Positions 18,226-29,345 of a stretch of DNA of 64,000 nt are shown here, piece by piece (positions within the stretch are counted from its first letter, which is position 1; the number at the start of each line of letters is the position of its first letter). Where the stretch lies: the NCBI GenBank assembly GCA_037576215.1, contig JBANDB010000007.1:5921001-5985000 (forward strand). Direction: 5' to 3'. Made by a program: the position numbers and the translations under genes. The DNA comes from Armillaria gallica. Taxonomy: Eukaryota > Basidiomycota > Agaricomycetes > Agaricales > Physalacriaceae. Under the pieces are notes generated by a model. It saw nothing but the letters and a program-made list of their open reading frames with translations, did not search any database and was not told where the DNA came from.

Positions 18226-21220
18226 AAAGCAAGTATCAAGCAATGAGCAATGATTGAGCAACAAGTTAACAATGAGCAATGAATATCAATAGATGTAAGT
18301 CTTTTAAAAATTATCAGAGTTCAAATGATGACCATGGCAGCTTACCATGTCAGATATCTGATTCAGGGATATAAGAACCAGAATATATAGCTCTCCCTCT
18401 CTCCTGCCAGTAGTGACAGCTATTAACAATGATCACCTAAATCATGGGAGTCTCTACTACCCATCCATTATATGGCTTACAGAAGTAACAGTAACTTTAT
18501 GAATAAGCATTTGGCTCTGTTGCTTTCCAAACAAATAACAGAGACACTCAGGTTTGAAAAGTCAGGTTGCTGAGACCCAAGGTATGAGGGTCTGGCAATC
18601 ATGACGAAGACATGGGGCATAGGCTTGTATGGATGAGTACCAACTGGCAAGCCGGATCACTGGAATGACCGAAGTGGCCAATATTCTGGCAGAGCATCTG
18701 GAATGGGACCAAAGCCCTCGACGACTCAAACTCCCCGCATTGTCTAACTCTGGAGAGGTTGACAACAAGATTGATCACATCAGCCCAAAATCGTGGCATG
18801 GAAGTGTCTCCGTTCGTGAAACTACCCCATTGACCGTATAGCGAAGAGGATGGCTGTTAATCAAGGAAGCAGATGAGTTGAAAACCTCCCAGCATCACGA
18901 GTACTGTAGGATGATTCTGACACAAATGGACAATGCCCTCTCAAGGTCTCCAGGCAGTATTGATATTCTCTGACCATTTGGATCTCTCATCGCACATCCG
19001 GAGCACACCCTGGACCCCAGCAACAATGAATTCAATGACAACGATAGTAACGGAACAACTGAAGGTTCAAATTCAGCTCTTCCATGTGCATTTGAAGATG
19101 CTCTAGCTGAAGAAGATACCGATACAATGGTCATAGCAACCAAGAAGTTTGACTGCTTCATGATGCACAAGGGTCAAAAAGTTAACAAAGCACGAATGAT
19201 TGGTATGTGAATGAAGTACCAGAATCATGCCAGCTCGACAGATCAACTGAAAAGAGTTCAGTCTGTTGGGCGATATGATCCCCAGGCTCACAGTGCTCAT
19301 CCTAATTTGGCACCAAGCACAGAAGCAACAGGCCTGATGCTGCATAAACCTATAGCCACGATGTTACACTGTGAAGGCAAGCTGTTTTTAGTGTTGGGTG
19401 AAGTTATCAGTATCACCGTTGGATCGGAAGGATTTGAGCAGATCTCGCTCGATATCATCAGCGATGATTCTGTGAATATCTCCTATCAACTGATATACTT
19501 GATACCTTCACTTAACGATGACTCATTGGGTCTGATGCATGACTGGAAATCCACCTGTCAACTCAATACCTCGTGATTCAAAATTCCTGGTCATCTCCTC
19601 CAGGTTGTTAATCCAAGTATATCTGTGACTGACGACATTAAGCGACAGTCCTACTACACATTTGAAAGCTCAGTGCTTGTCTCTCTTGCTGCAGACATGC
19701 TATTACAGCTTGCACCTCAAGATGCGAAGCATGTTCCCAAGATATCTCTCACAAAGGATTTCCCCTATCATAAAGCCAGTGGGTGTCATTGACGCATTAT
19801 TGATTAGTCCCTGCTTATGGTCTCCAGGGAAAGCATGCTTCATTTGCGAACAGGAAGAAGATTCAAGAATCCAGGAAAATGATATTGATGCCTGGGACTA
19901 TGACAACAGAAATACCTGTTCACTGTGCTCGGTCACCTTGGATTGCAATAAGCCGCAAAACATCCTTACGCACATTGCAGCTCATATCCTTTTTGACCGC
20001 CGAGTCAACTGATCTTCTGAGCCATGTGGTCTATGCCTCTCGCCCTTTCCTATCTGTCGGTACATGCTGAAGGGAGGCAAAATAGACATGAACACATCTT
20101 CGGGCTGCAAGAATCTGTGACAAGAGAAAGTGTTCAGCTATAAATCAGCGGCCTCATCAACAAAGTCTTCACTGTCAATGAATGTCCCCATTGCCTGCCC
20201 ATTATGTCCTTGAAACAGTCCTGCTGTATGGAAATACAATATGCTATATCACTTCCGCCATAAGCATGAACAGGTCTCCCTTGACCAATATAAGGTCCTT
20301 TGGGAGCTTCAGCCAGGCGAGGATCAGCTCATGGCAAAAGTATGGGAAACACACGACATGATCCCGAAAACGCGCCCATTGAAGAAGAAGGACCAGTTAT
20401 GATTGGTGATATCTGATGCACATAGCTCAAAGATGGCATTTCGGTGCGTATTGTACACTGATGCTTGCGACTTGTAACTTCAATTAACTGTTTTTGGGAC
20501 AGAACTACACATCTTCAGGTTGACATGCTTGATCATGAAGATGTTTCAATGACCGGGGACACAACCTCGGAAGTCAATGTTGATAACGATGTGGATTGTG
20601 ACGTGTCCGACGACCAAGATGCCTCCGATCAGAGTGATGAAGATGATGATAGGAGATATGATCCTAGTCGCGACCCATTACATATGGAAGAAGAGGCTAA
20701 CGAGCTACTCACCACGAACCCCACAATTGACCACCCAAACTCTGACCTGAGTCTGTTGTTGTCTCTGCGTATGCCAGCTCTCATTGAAGATGATGATGTT
20801 CACCCAGAGAGTCTGTCAAGGGAAGAAACATCAATAAATATGATCCCCACATTGGCGACAGTTGGTCCCGACTTTTCGTTGCCTCTGTGATAGAGAATGG
20901 GTCAGGTAGCGAGCTCATTCCGAGAAGAGAGGGACTCCGGACATGGAGTATAAAGAGAAAATCTCCTGGAGATGGGACTGACATCATGCGTTCACTTTCA
21001 GAATGCTGGTGTGGTCTTGTGGTTGACGAGAATGATCGCCAAGATACCGCTCTTGTTGCAGGCTGTAGTCAGGCTGGATGTGAGACAAGATGGGTAAGTA
21101 ACTGACCCATTATTACTTGTGCAGGGACTTACTTTTATTAAGTTTCATCTATCCTGCTTGAGTAAGAGTAGAGTGCCCAAGAATTGGGTGTGCGACGCTT
21201 GCCGAGTTCAGAAATATTGA

Positions 21221-21841
21221 GGTCACAATGCAAAAGGAAGCTGTTGATAGAGCTTAGTCATGTATCTGATGTCATAAATTGTGTCATTGTATATCACGTG
21301 GTTGGGTGGGTACCCCTCCGATGGCTGAAAATAAATTTTCAACCCTATGTGCAAATTTGAATTTGGTGAGCACTCTTGAATGTGCCCTGCTTAATGGGGT
21401 ATGGATCAGGGTGGCAATGTAGAAAACATATCTCATGTGGGTTCAAGGAAAGGCTACTCTGGAACCCCATATAAGACTTGTTGGTTAACTTGCAGACATT
21501 CAAGTACTGGTGGTAAGTTCAGTCAAATGTCAAAGACATCGGAGTCTACTACCGAAATTTATTGGCTCATTAGTATCAACAATAGGTTCCACAAAGCCCC
21601 ACCATTCGCGTTTAAGACACATTCAAAGTGGTCCCTTTCTATAGTCCTTACACCTATCCTAGTTTTGTAGTGCCAGATTCCACATTGCTTATTTGTTAAC
21701 TGCATCTTCTTGTGATGGTAGGTGAGAATGCAGGAACTCCTGGAACTTTGGATGTTTTGCGATCTACCCTTATGAGCCCAGGAGATCAACCATGCTGTGA
21801 AACTCCATACCTGTGAATATTTCAATGCATTGTACTCTCCA
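21221..21841. other. Intergenic; 3' flank of DUF6535 copy B from about 21,725
   Basis: No gene recognised in 21,221-21,720. From about 21,725 the sequence (AGAATGCAGGAACTCCTGG) aligns with the 3' flanks of copies A (about 2573) and C (about 34,246). Confidence 0.45.
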
Positions 21842-24587
21842 TCACTGTCGCACCGTCAGATCAGAAACACGAATCAGCAAAGGAAGATGGATGAACCAAG
21901 ATGAACCAGGAATTTCATTCAGCCATGGCAACTGGTCTACATATTTATACACACCATAATCATACTGTGGTAGAGACTTGTTCTCATCACTATGACCCAG
22001 TATATTCTGCAGCTCCCCGATTACAACGACGGCCAGAACACATTTGAGAAAGTCCCATCGGCGGAATTGCTCCAGTTCTCCTGAAGCCCGTTGTGGCACT
22101 TTTGATGTCCACCGCACTAATTCCCAAAGATAATGTGGCCAGGCATCTCGCATGGCAGGATGTTGTGCCCACTTATAGAGAACACTTTCATTATGTTCTT
22201 TAATGAGAAGCAACATAACCTGGAAGAGTGAGTCGGTTGAAAAGAGGGGAGTTTCATGAGATTTGGAGTTGTCCATAGATGAAGCTGGAGGTAGGTTCAG
22301 GGAAGATGATATGAGATGTCCCATGGTAGTGCGAGGCATCACATCATTCTCCAAGCTCTTGCCACCGCCTGCAGGTGAATGGAGGTAACACTGATATGCA
22401 ACAGAATAGAACTGCATGTTTGGATGTATATCGTTCATCCAATAGTAGTACCTGTCAAGAACCGTGAATATCTTGTGTGTGAGTGTTTGAAGGTCTGGAC
22501 TGAGGATGACAAAAGCCTTAGAGGAGAGCAAGGAGTAGAACATATCCAGGACTTGCATGATGTCCAAGTTCTCCTGAGCAAGATTATGGACGAGAATGCT
22601 GGTGCGTTTGATGATGGTAAGGGATGTTTTGATTAGCTGCTTTCGGTTTGAGTCATGCGCTGATTTGCACAGTCTCTGCTCCATTTCGAAGATCAATGTG
22701 AGAATGATATGCAGATCAAGAGTGAAGGAGCTGGTGGCGGTAGACGTTATAATGGGAACCGGCCGGTAATTAGATAAAATGTTAAGAATGTGCTCCCTCA
22801 TCTCATCTGTAGGCTTGTCAATAGTAGTGATCTCCCTGCTCTCTCCTTTAGATGAAGGTCTTGCAATGATTTTCATAAGTTCAAGCTCTAATTCCAAAGT
22901 ACTGTCACCAGAATCGGCCAGGACGGAGATGCCATAAAGGACTAGCCTCTTCCACACCACTGAGTGCAAGGTGAGGAAAGAGCATTGCGGGCCTTGAAGG
23001 ATTCCAAGAAAAACAGGTAATACCTTCTGGCTACTTGTCATGGAGAGCAGTGTCATTTTTAGCCGCTCGTTGCAACACTGATCTGCCATGTGATCACAGT
23101 CGGGGAATCCATCGCCAAATCATAAACAATTAGGCCGAAGGAGTATACATGCTCTACAGTAGAGCTCCAACTCTCTCTCAGCATCAGGAGATGGCACAAA
23201 CGGTTCACTGTGCTGTATCTGCTGGTCCAGAGGTACCATAAAAGCAGATATATATTCATTCGGTAGCGATTTCAAAGTGGCGGAGGACATTCCAGCAAGG
23301 GCCTGCAGCACACTTTGATGCACGGAGGCATTAGATGTGGAGGAGTGCAGCCATTGTAGTGATTGCGCATCTACTTTAGTAGCATATTTTTGAACATGAG
23401 CACGCTCAATTTCCTTCAGAGTAGGACATTGTAGGGGGGAAATTTCGTCGTGTATGTGGGAAATGCTGTTGACCAGGTAAAAGGCTAAATGCAAAATGTA
23501 ATCATCTGGATATCGTTGAATGATAAAAATGAGTGTAATAAGACGGTCATAGAAGAATCGATACAGATCATGGATGTAAACCGTCAATGGGACCTTGTAC
23601 AGACAGTACGGATGGACCAGGGGAAGGATTAGGGCAACGATGTAGGCCATGTATGTCACTGCACCAATGATAGATACTAGCCAGGCCACTTTCATTCCCA
23701 GAGAGAATAGGAAGATAGCGAGGCCAGCAAAAAAGAGCGCCAAAGAAGCATGAAGGAGGACGGGAAGCAGGCCAATGATCATTGGTACTTGCCACGTCTG
23801 TAGTCCAGCGTACCGCGAGTGTCGGATTCTTGCACGATCACGTGGAGAGCTGTCAGAAACGATGGCGACGTATTGGTGTAGCCATTGCTTGACCAAAACG
23901 GCGACCAGGGCAGTGATGAGGCTGAGAGTCAGACTCACGAACCACAAGCTGTTCACCCATTCGTCGGAACGGCTGGGAGAAAAGTTGAAGGCGGTAGGAG
24001 ATGAAGGGATAGAGAATTGAGAGCCGTTCGACACCGTGGCATTGAGTATTTGAAAGAAAAGGAATGCGGATGCCTGGTTGTAATCAGGTTGCATGCTTTG
24101 CGATGTTTGCACCACAAATGTCGTGAGTACTGCGGAGAAGAGCCCAGCCTATCATGGTATGTTAGATTTTTTAGAGCATCATTTTGAAAGGAAACGTGAG
24201 ACGCACAAAAACAAGTAGGACATCGATGGTATCCCGCCACTCTGCCAACATATTGGCGTCGAAATCGGCCACTTCTTCGTTGTAGATGGGCCATATTCGT
24301 GCCTTGTCGGACATCTCTTGACCATAAGGATCTGGAGGGTAGCGGGTCTTGTAGTTGCGTGGAGCAGCGCCTGAAGCCATTCAAAATTAAATACGATCGC
24401 AGCAAAACAGTCGAAGTGAATTGAACATACCGACTCCCCACGAGTACATCTGATTCCTGTTCAGTCCAAAAAACGTCCCGCTTGGAAGGATTCTCTGAGC
24501 TCCAAGGTCAGGTGAGGGAACACGACTACAGGTTGCTGAAGGTTGGTTTGGAGGTGATTCTGTGCCATTCCCATCAGTGTCTGCCAT
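21842..24587 (-). pseudogene. DUF6535 family gene, copy B, one in-frame stop
   Basis: Three exons by comparison with copy C: exon 1 24587-24431 (MADTDGNGTESPPNQ...), exon 2 24370-24207 (RIWPIYNEEVADFDANML ... DVLLVF), exon 3 from 24148. Introns are 60 and 58 bp with GT-AG borders, and exon lengths (157 and 164 nt) equal those of copy C. The membrane half is intact. A TGA at 23120-23122 interrupts the frame between CILLRPNCL and FGDGFPDCDHMADQ; the same frame then continues open to 21842. Unless that codon is skipped by an unseen intron, the product would end after about 450 residues, keeping the membrane domain only. The function of DUF6535 proteins is unknown. Confidence 0.85.
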
Positions 24588-24830
24588 GCTCGAAAACCGA
24601 TAGAGATCAAGTTAGTATCAGTGACATCCAAAGCACAAAGGACTCACTTGGGAGACTATAGTGGCTGTCAAGAACAAAAAGGCGCCAAGGGCTTGCTGGT
24701 GCCGTTTGATTGAACACCGCGCTGTCAAAGCGTATGCTCGTGTCCACGGTGCCATCCCGGAAAAACATCGAAGTTCGTACCTGGTGACACCAACACGTAA
24801 GGTAGTTGTTTGTGCCAAGAGCGGCCTCGT
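24588..24830. repeat. 5' flank of DUF6535 copy B, duplicated upstream of copy C
   Basis: Shares ATCAAGTTAGTA, GTGGTTGTCAAG-like text and a closing GGTAGTTGTTTGTGCC-like segment with 37,043-37,235, in the same order. The promoter region was therefore copied with the gene. Confidence 0.55.
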
Positions 24831-24833
24831 GGC

Positions 24834-25220
24834 ATTCTCAGTCTGGCTTATCGCATGGAGAGAATTACCAACCTACTTGTGCTCGAGTCGAGATACATAA
24901 TCTAGATGGGACCGAGGGTAGTTACAGAGGGAGTACAGTGCTTATGATATTTGTGGACGCCGTATTATCGTGTTATAATCATAGCACGGGTCATGATTGG
25001 AAACTGATTGGAATTGAGGACATGTGGAATGGATGACACGTTGTGATAGGTTGTGGTATTTGATGCTGAGAAAGCGTACAACAAATGAGGCATAGTAATA
25101 TTAAGGAACTAGAATGCGCCGATTGGGAGCACAGTACCTCTGATGCGAGCAACTCGGAAAGGCCTCCGTAGCATGCGATGAAGGCGACGATGATGCCAAA
25201 CGCGAGCACTGATTTGGCAA
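24834..25220. repeat. Segment duplicated at 31,857-32,250
   Basis: Shared text in order includes TTCTCAGTCTGGCTTA, CGAGTCGAGATACATAATC, ATTATAATCATAG-like runs, GATTGGAATTGAGG, GTGGAATGGA and GAGAAAGCGTACAAC, then the transporter fragment. It is a diverged segmental duplication, ~7 kb apart, in the same orientation. Confidence 0.7.
25120..25215 (-). pseudogene. GPR1/FUN34/YaaH-like transporter fragment 1
   Basis: The minus strand reads LAFGIIVAFIACYGGLSELLASE and then a donor-like GTACTG. The FGI(V/I)xAFIAxYxGL pattern is that of the last membrane helices of GPR1/FUN34/YaaH (Ady2-like) acetate/ammonia transporters. No upstream helices can be assembled here, so it is a single relic exon. Its duplicate is at 32150-32240. 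Confidence 0.4.
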
Positions 25221-25489
25221 AACCGTCGCTCTCGCTTCACACTCTCGCCGTGTTAACAAAATATAAACTTTTGTTTCACTACCTGCGCGAATCACAATTA
25301 GCTAAAACGTAAGCAAAACTGATGGGAAAACTCTTACCTGGTACATGTATCTCGCACTATCCGTAGTCTTGGGAGCGCCGTTAGTATTGAATAGAGGTTT
25401 CATCAAAGATACCTTACCTTATTAACCCAAAAATCCCTCCGCGCATCCAACGAAACCCTACAAAGTCACGAGTCAGCCATGCAAAAAGC

Positions 25490-26680
25490 CTACAAGGTCA
25501 ATATACGTACCTTGGTGGTGCCCCCACCCATCGATCCTGCTCGCCAGCCATCTCAATGAATAATAGTCGATGCCAGGCGATCCCAAGCCCCCAACGAGCA
25601 CCTCAAACTCGGTGACCTGCACGAGAAGGTGCCGTTAGCGAGAGCCAAGTCGTAGGAAGGTTCACATACCCTTTGCCCGTCGTCTGCTCGTTCCAGTGAG
25701 GATGGAACAGCCCAATCCACCGTTATCTTGCCCGTACATTCAGCCTCACAGCTGATCATGTCGTTCATATCGTGTCAGTAGGGAAAGGAACCATGAAACA
25801 GCCATGCGTGCGTACCTTAGACCTTCCCGACATCGTCATTTCCCAATACAGCCCCACTGAATCTAACCGTTAGCTTCTAGTCAAGGATTGAGGGTCAAGG
25901 CCTCACCGACAGAATCAAACGCGTTGTACCAGTATCACGCTGTATCCATCCTCGACCTCCGTTATCGATCCCTCCCTCCCTCTAGAAACGCGGCAACAAA
26001 ACGTGGATTGATTGGACGAGAGGGCGCACTGTTGGATGTGCGGAGCAACTTGTCCGGCTCGCCGTCACTGTGTTCGCCGTGCCGCAAAGGGATCGAAGGA
26101 ATTCTAGTCAAGGTTAGCAAGAATATAATGGTCAATAGTCAGTATACGCACCTCCGGCCATTTCTACTTCCCTCTAAATTTCATGAAATTCGAACTCTGA
26201 GCTACCCTGCACAAAAATCAGTTAGCAAACGGGTAGAATGTCGAGATACAGAAGACTTACCATGTTGATTGGTCCAGCAGAGAACGGGTCCACTGTTGGC
26301 GAGATGACGACGACGGCAAGACCGAAGAAAAGGTATGAGAAAGGTATCAAGAGATCGACGAAGAAACGAGCTCACCATTGAGCTCGACGGCCAACGACGT
26401 GGTGGTGAAGAAACCCATCGATGATCAGATCCTGCCCAAACGAGCAGGATTCACGTCACGGGACCACGACGCGCCAAAGACGCGAGTTGGGCTCGAGGCG
26501 AGAAACTCGTCATGCACAACAACGAGCATGCCATACTCGTCGTCCAGCATAACTAGCAGACCATAATTAAATACGAGATGAGAAAAGAGGGCGAGGGCAA
26601 GAGGGGGGGAAATAGGATGGATGGGATGAGATGGGATATTCGTGGGGAATGCGCACCTCATTTTAAGCCTCTCCAGCAAA
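25490..26680 (-). pseudogene. Unrecognised multi-exon gene relic 1
   Basis: Several short coding-like blocks are bordered by GT-AG signals on the minus strand. They include MLDDEYGMLVVVHDEFLASS, FGASWSRDVNPARLGRI, then a TGA where Trp or Arg would fit, then SSMGFFTTTSLAVELNGE (about 26,380-26,590); YLFFGLAVVVISPTVDPFSA (about 26,270-26,340); SVGLYWEMTMSG (about 25,850) and TEFEVLVGGLGSPGIDYY (about 25,560-25,620). The order suggests one decayed gene of at least six exons. The family is not recognised. A second, more damaged copy lies at 32.7-33.65 kb. Confidence 0.4.
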
Positions 26681-26939
26681 TCTTTGGTGCCGAAGCCATT
26701 ACCTACACGCTGTCAAACCTGTTGACACGGAACACACACCTGCGTGTGCCGAAATTTGGAAGATTGTCACCAGGAGACATTTGAAGTATGTTGGATTTCG
26801 ACTCTAGGCGCTAATCAGGATCAGCCGAGGAGGAGATATGAGTTGGGAGAATATTTAGACTTACTCTTGGTGTGCTTGCGGAAAAATCTCTGGGTCGCCG
26901 CGCGAGTCAAACGAGCCCAAAGACTCATAAATTGACCAG

Positions 26940-29260
26940 GAGGAGGGGTTATCCCTTCTAGCGAGGGGGGATTTCGCGAGGCGAGGCTTCTAAGCGAATA
27001 CCGTACGTCCGATGGTTGCTGACAGCTAGCTCCACGCCACCAAGGTCCCCGCGTTTTGAATTTGGGAAGATGTGGAGGACTTCAGAATCAGGTTTCCGAG
27101 GATTGTAGCTTTATTCTTGCTGTTGTATGGATTATCGTGCGGTTTGGAATCAGCATAACAACCTTTGACAAAGTATTTAGCTGCTCATAAAATAATTACA
27201 GCTTACCGGGCTCGCCAAAGCTGATGAGGTAGAGAGCAAGAGGTTTCGATGCATAAGCCGGATTTCGAAGATTCGTCTTGCAAGGGTTTTTGTGCCGTTT
27301 GCTGGAAAATTGCATTGGCGTATTCAAATGCCGTGATATGTCTAGAGCGGCTAAGAAACGAGACGTATGCATGACAGGTGAGTGAAAAAACTTACCTCGA
27401 AACCTTTTAAGATAAATATCTCATCCTGCTTTTAGAATGACCAGATACCGTCTTCCGACAGTCTCTGTCAACGGCTTTCCCAAAGCTACTTCCTCCTTCG
27501 ATTTTGAATGAGAGAGTGCTGCTCCCACCGATCCTTTGAGTGGTTTGGCAGCAATGAATAGGTGAGGAGACTACTCACTCACCGAGTTCATCATTCCATC
27601 CTTCTAGCGAGTGGGGAACTCGGGTGATAGACCTTCCGAGCGAACGTCACACGCTTTGATGGTTGCATCGAAGTCTCGTTACGACACCAAGGTCCTTGCG
27701 TTTTGAATTCACGAAGATGCGGATGAATCCAGATTTGAGATTTTGACAAGTCTTGCTCACTGTGTGTAAATTGTCCGAGTCGTAGGTCTGAACCAAGACA
27801 ATCAGGTCTTCACAGGGACGACAAGTGATGGATCTCGCATCAGTTGATAAAGCTTGGGATAGAGAACGGGCGGAATAATGAGGATTCGAGGGGGTGATCA
27901 TCGGGGTGAGTATTGGATTGTCATTCGTCGTCAACATACTTTAGGGGGATTTACTGCTAAATCATGTTGAGTTTCGGAGTAAGATGACAGGTCCAGAGCT
28001 CTTACCGTAGAATAAACGATGAGTATACCATGAGCGAGGCAAAGAATCCGACTCGAAGCTTTGAAATGGCTGTTTCGGGACTTGATTTGATGTCTGACAT
28101 TAACTTACTCTTGACTTTCTTCCGCCGGATTTCTAGGACTCGACTTACTTTCTGATCTTCTCATTTATTTCATGGTCAGTAGGGAATAGTATTCTAAGTC
28201 GCCTCACAGCTCTAATGAGCCAACAGGCGTGTGCATCGATCAGGAGGAGGGAATATCCATCACAACAAATGAGAATTGCAGCCTCCGGAGCGAACATCGG
28301 ACGTTCTGACAGTTCCGTACATGCCTCGATACGCCACATGGTCCCCGTGTCTTTGAATTTCGGATGATGTCGAGGGATGCAGAATCGGGATTTTGAGTAT
28401 TTGGGTATTATTCTGCTCGGTGCGTGGATTCTTGTGAAGGAGAATGAGTATCTAGGATAGCCGTTTCAGTAGATAAACGGAATAGAAGACTCACCAACTG
28501 AGTCTTAAAGGCGAAGGATATAGAATTCAGGGTGTAGAGATTGGGATCGGCTCGAGAATTGAATATTTGCTTGCGAATATCCTTCGGGTGAGTTTATTGC
28601 CAAATCGTAATCAGTTTTGGAATTATACAGAATGGTCTAGAACTGTTACCGTAAAACATAGGGTGAACGAACAACAGGTTGGTGAAATAACCGAGCTCGA
28701 AGCTCTCGAGATCAACGTTGCTCTATTTTTGGGATTTGACTTGATGTCATTCTTCGACTTGCTCTCGCCTTTGACTCGACATGTTGACTGAATTTTGAAT
28801 GATAAAATTTACTTTGTGTTCGGTGCAGGATAGTATCTGTGTCGCCGCGAGACTCTAATGAGTCAGAAAGTCCGTGAATCCACTAGGAGGCAACTAGGAG
28901 GAGGGAATATCCATTCAAAATTTTGGCCAGTAAAGCCCACAAGCGAAGCGAACGTCGCACGTTCTGATGGCCATTTACTTGGCTTGGCGCGCTACCGAGG
29001 TCGCCATGCTTTTGAATTTGGGAAGATGTTGAGGAATCCAGATTTATCATCCTTGGTAGTGCGTAGATTTCCCCCGGACTCGGGACTAAGCAACACGCCT
29101 TTGACAGCTCAGTCAGTATACAAACAAACACTGAGAGCATACCAGGCTCGAAAAAGGGTCGAACACGAGCCAACCGACAAGGATTCGAGGGACAGTCGGC
29201 CTGAGGATGGAATGTGTCGGCGAACTCTTTTGGGGTGGGATGTCATAGCCGAAATATATT
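26940..29260. repeat. Tandem array, four diverged units of ~650 bp
   Basis: The block containing CTTCTAGCGAG / GAGCGAAC-GTC / GATGGTTGC-like text, CCAAGGTCC and GCGTTTTGAATTTGGGAAGATG recurs with its TTTTGAA core at about 27,051, 27,698, 28,347 and 29,007. Spacings are 647, 649 and about 660 bp. The units are strongly diverged. Intron-like signals recur in each unit, so the array may descend from a repeated exon. No intact frame spans it. Confidence 0.65.
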
Positions 29261-29345
29261 GATTTTAGAACACCTGACGCCTACAGATGTTCGCACAATC
29301 AACGAGAACAGACGAGTTAAATTACCTACCTCGAGGTTTCTAAGA

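Larger units (their letters stand above)
16644..18612. other. ~2-kb noncoding insertion splitting the transposase-like gene
   Basis: The protein stops matching after NDANLYM at about 16,634 and resumes at DEYQLASR at about 18,634. No long frame is present between. The junctions share TATG on both sides, but no convincing inverted ends are visible. The insert is A/T-rich and built from internal repeats: a block at about 16,676-16,880 recurs diverged at 17,757-17,905, and it contains two MITEs. Confidence 0.6.
13682..21220 (+). pseudogene. Transposase-like gene: zinc finger, DDE-like core, PHD-like finger; broken
   Basis: Exon 1 13682-13705 (MDDELEFQ), exon 2 13759-14468 and exon 3 14530-15664 are joined by clear GT-AG introns; exon 4 starts at 15714. 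The N-terminus has a C2HC-type finger (LCPRCGTT ... THWKTATC). The core has LCFDEIAIEKRLRWDEKTNY and SIASDGESKHG, Asp-containing motifs like those of RNase H-fold transposases, then DDDVTCDKDYKHLFKRL and FIILLGTDQLEIHFGILR. After a ~2-kb interruption (16644-18612) it resumes with YQLASRITGMTEVANIL. Two Cys-pair modules follow (CSLC ... HI, CGLC ... CPLC), then an acidic stretch, and finally a PHD-like finger ending CDACRVQKY (last exon 21143-21220). In-frame TGA at 15056, 15347, 15753, 15798, 18971, 19208, 19574, 20010, 20118, 20211 and 20400; TAG at 18839; a frame change near 20,870. I believe the family is multicopy in Agaricomycetes but cannot assign it to a named superfamily. Confidence 0.75.
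13419..21378 (+). mobile_element. Candidate DNA transposon carrying the 13.7-21.2 kb gene
   Basis: The left boundary is the point where DUF6535 copy A homology ends. There, CAAGGGTGCTC (13419-13429) is the near-perfect inverted match of GAGCACTCTTG (21368-21378), lying 263 bp before the start codon and 158 bp after the stop codon. No target-site duplication is visible, so the ends are tentative. The internal gene looks like a transposase. Confidence 0.35.

Noticed and set aside
21842..24587. Reading copy B's TGA at 23120 as a spliced-out codon
   Set aside because: No good donor/acceptor pair surrounds it that would keep the frame; the nonsense interpretation is simpler.
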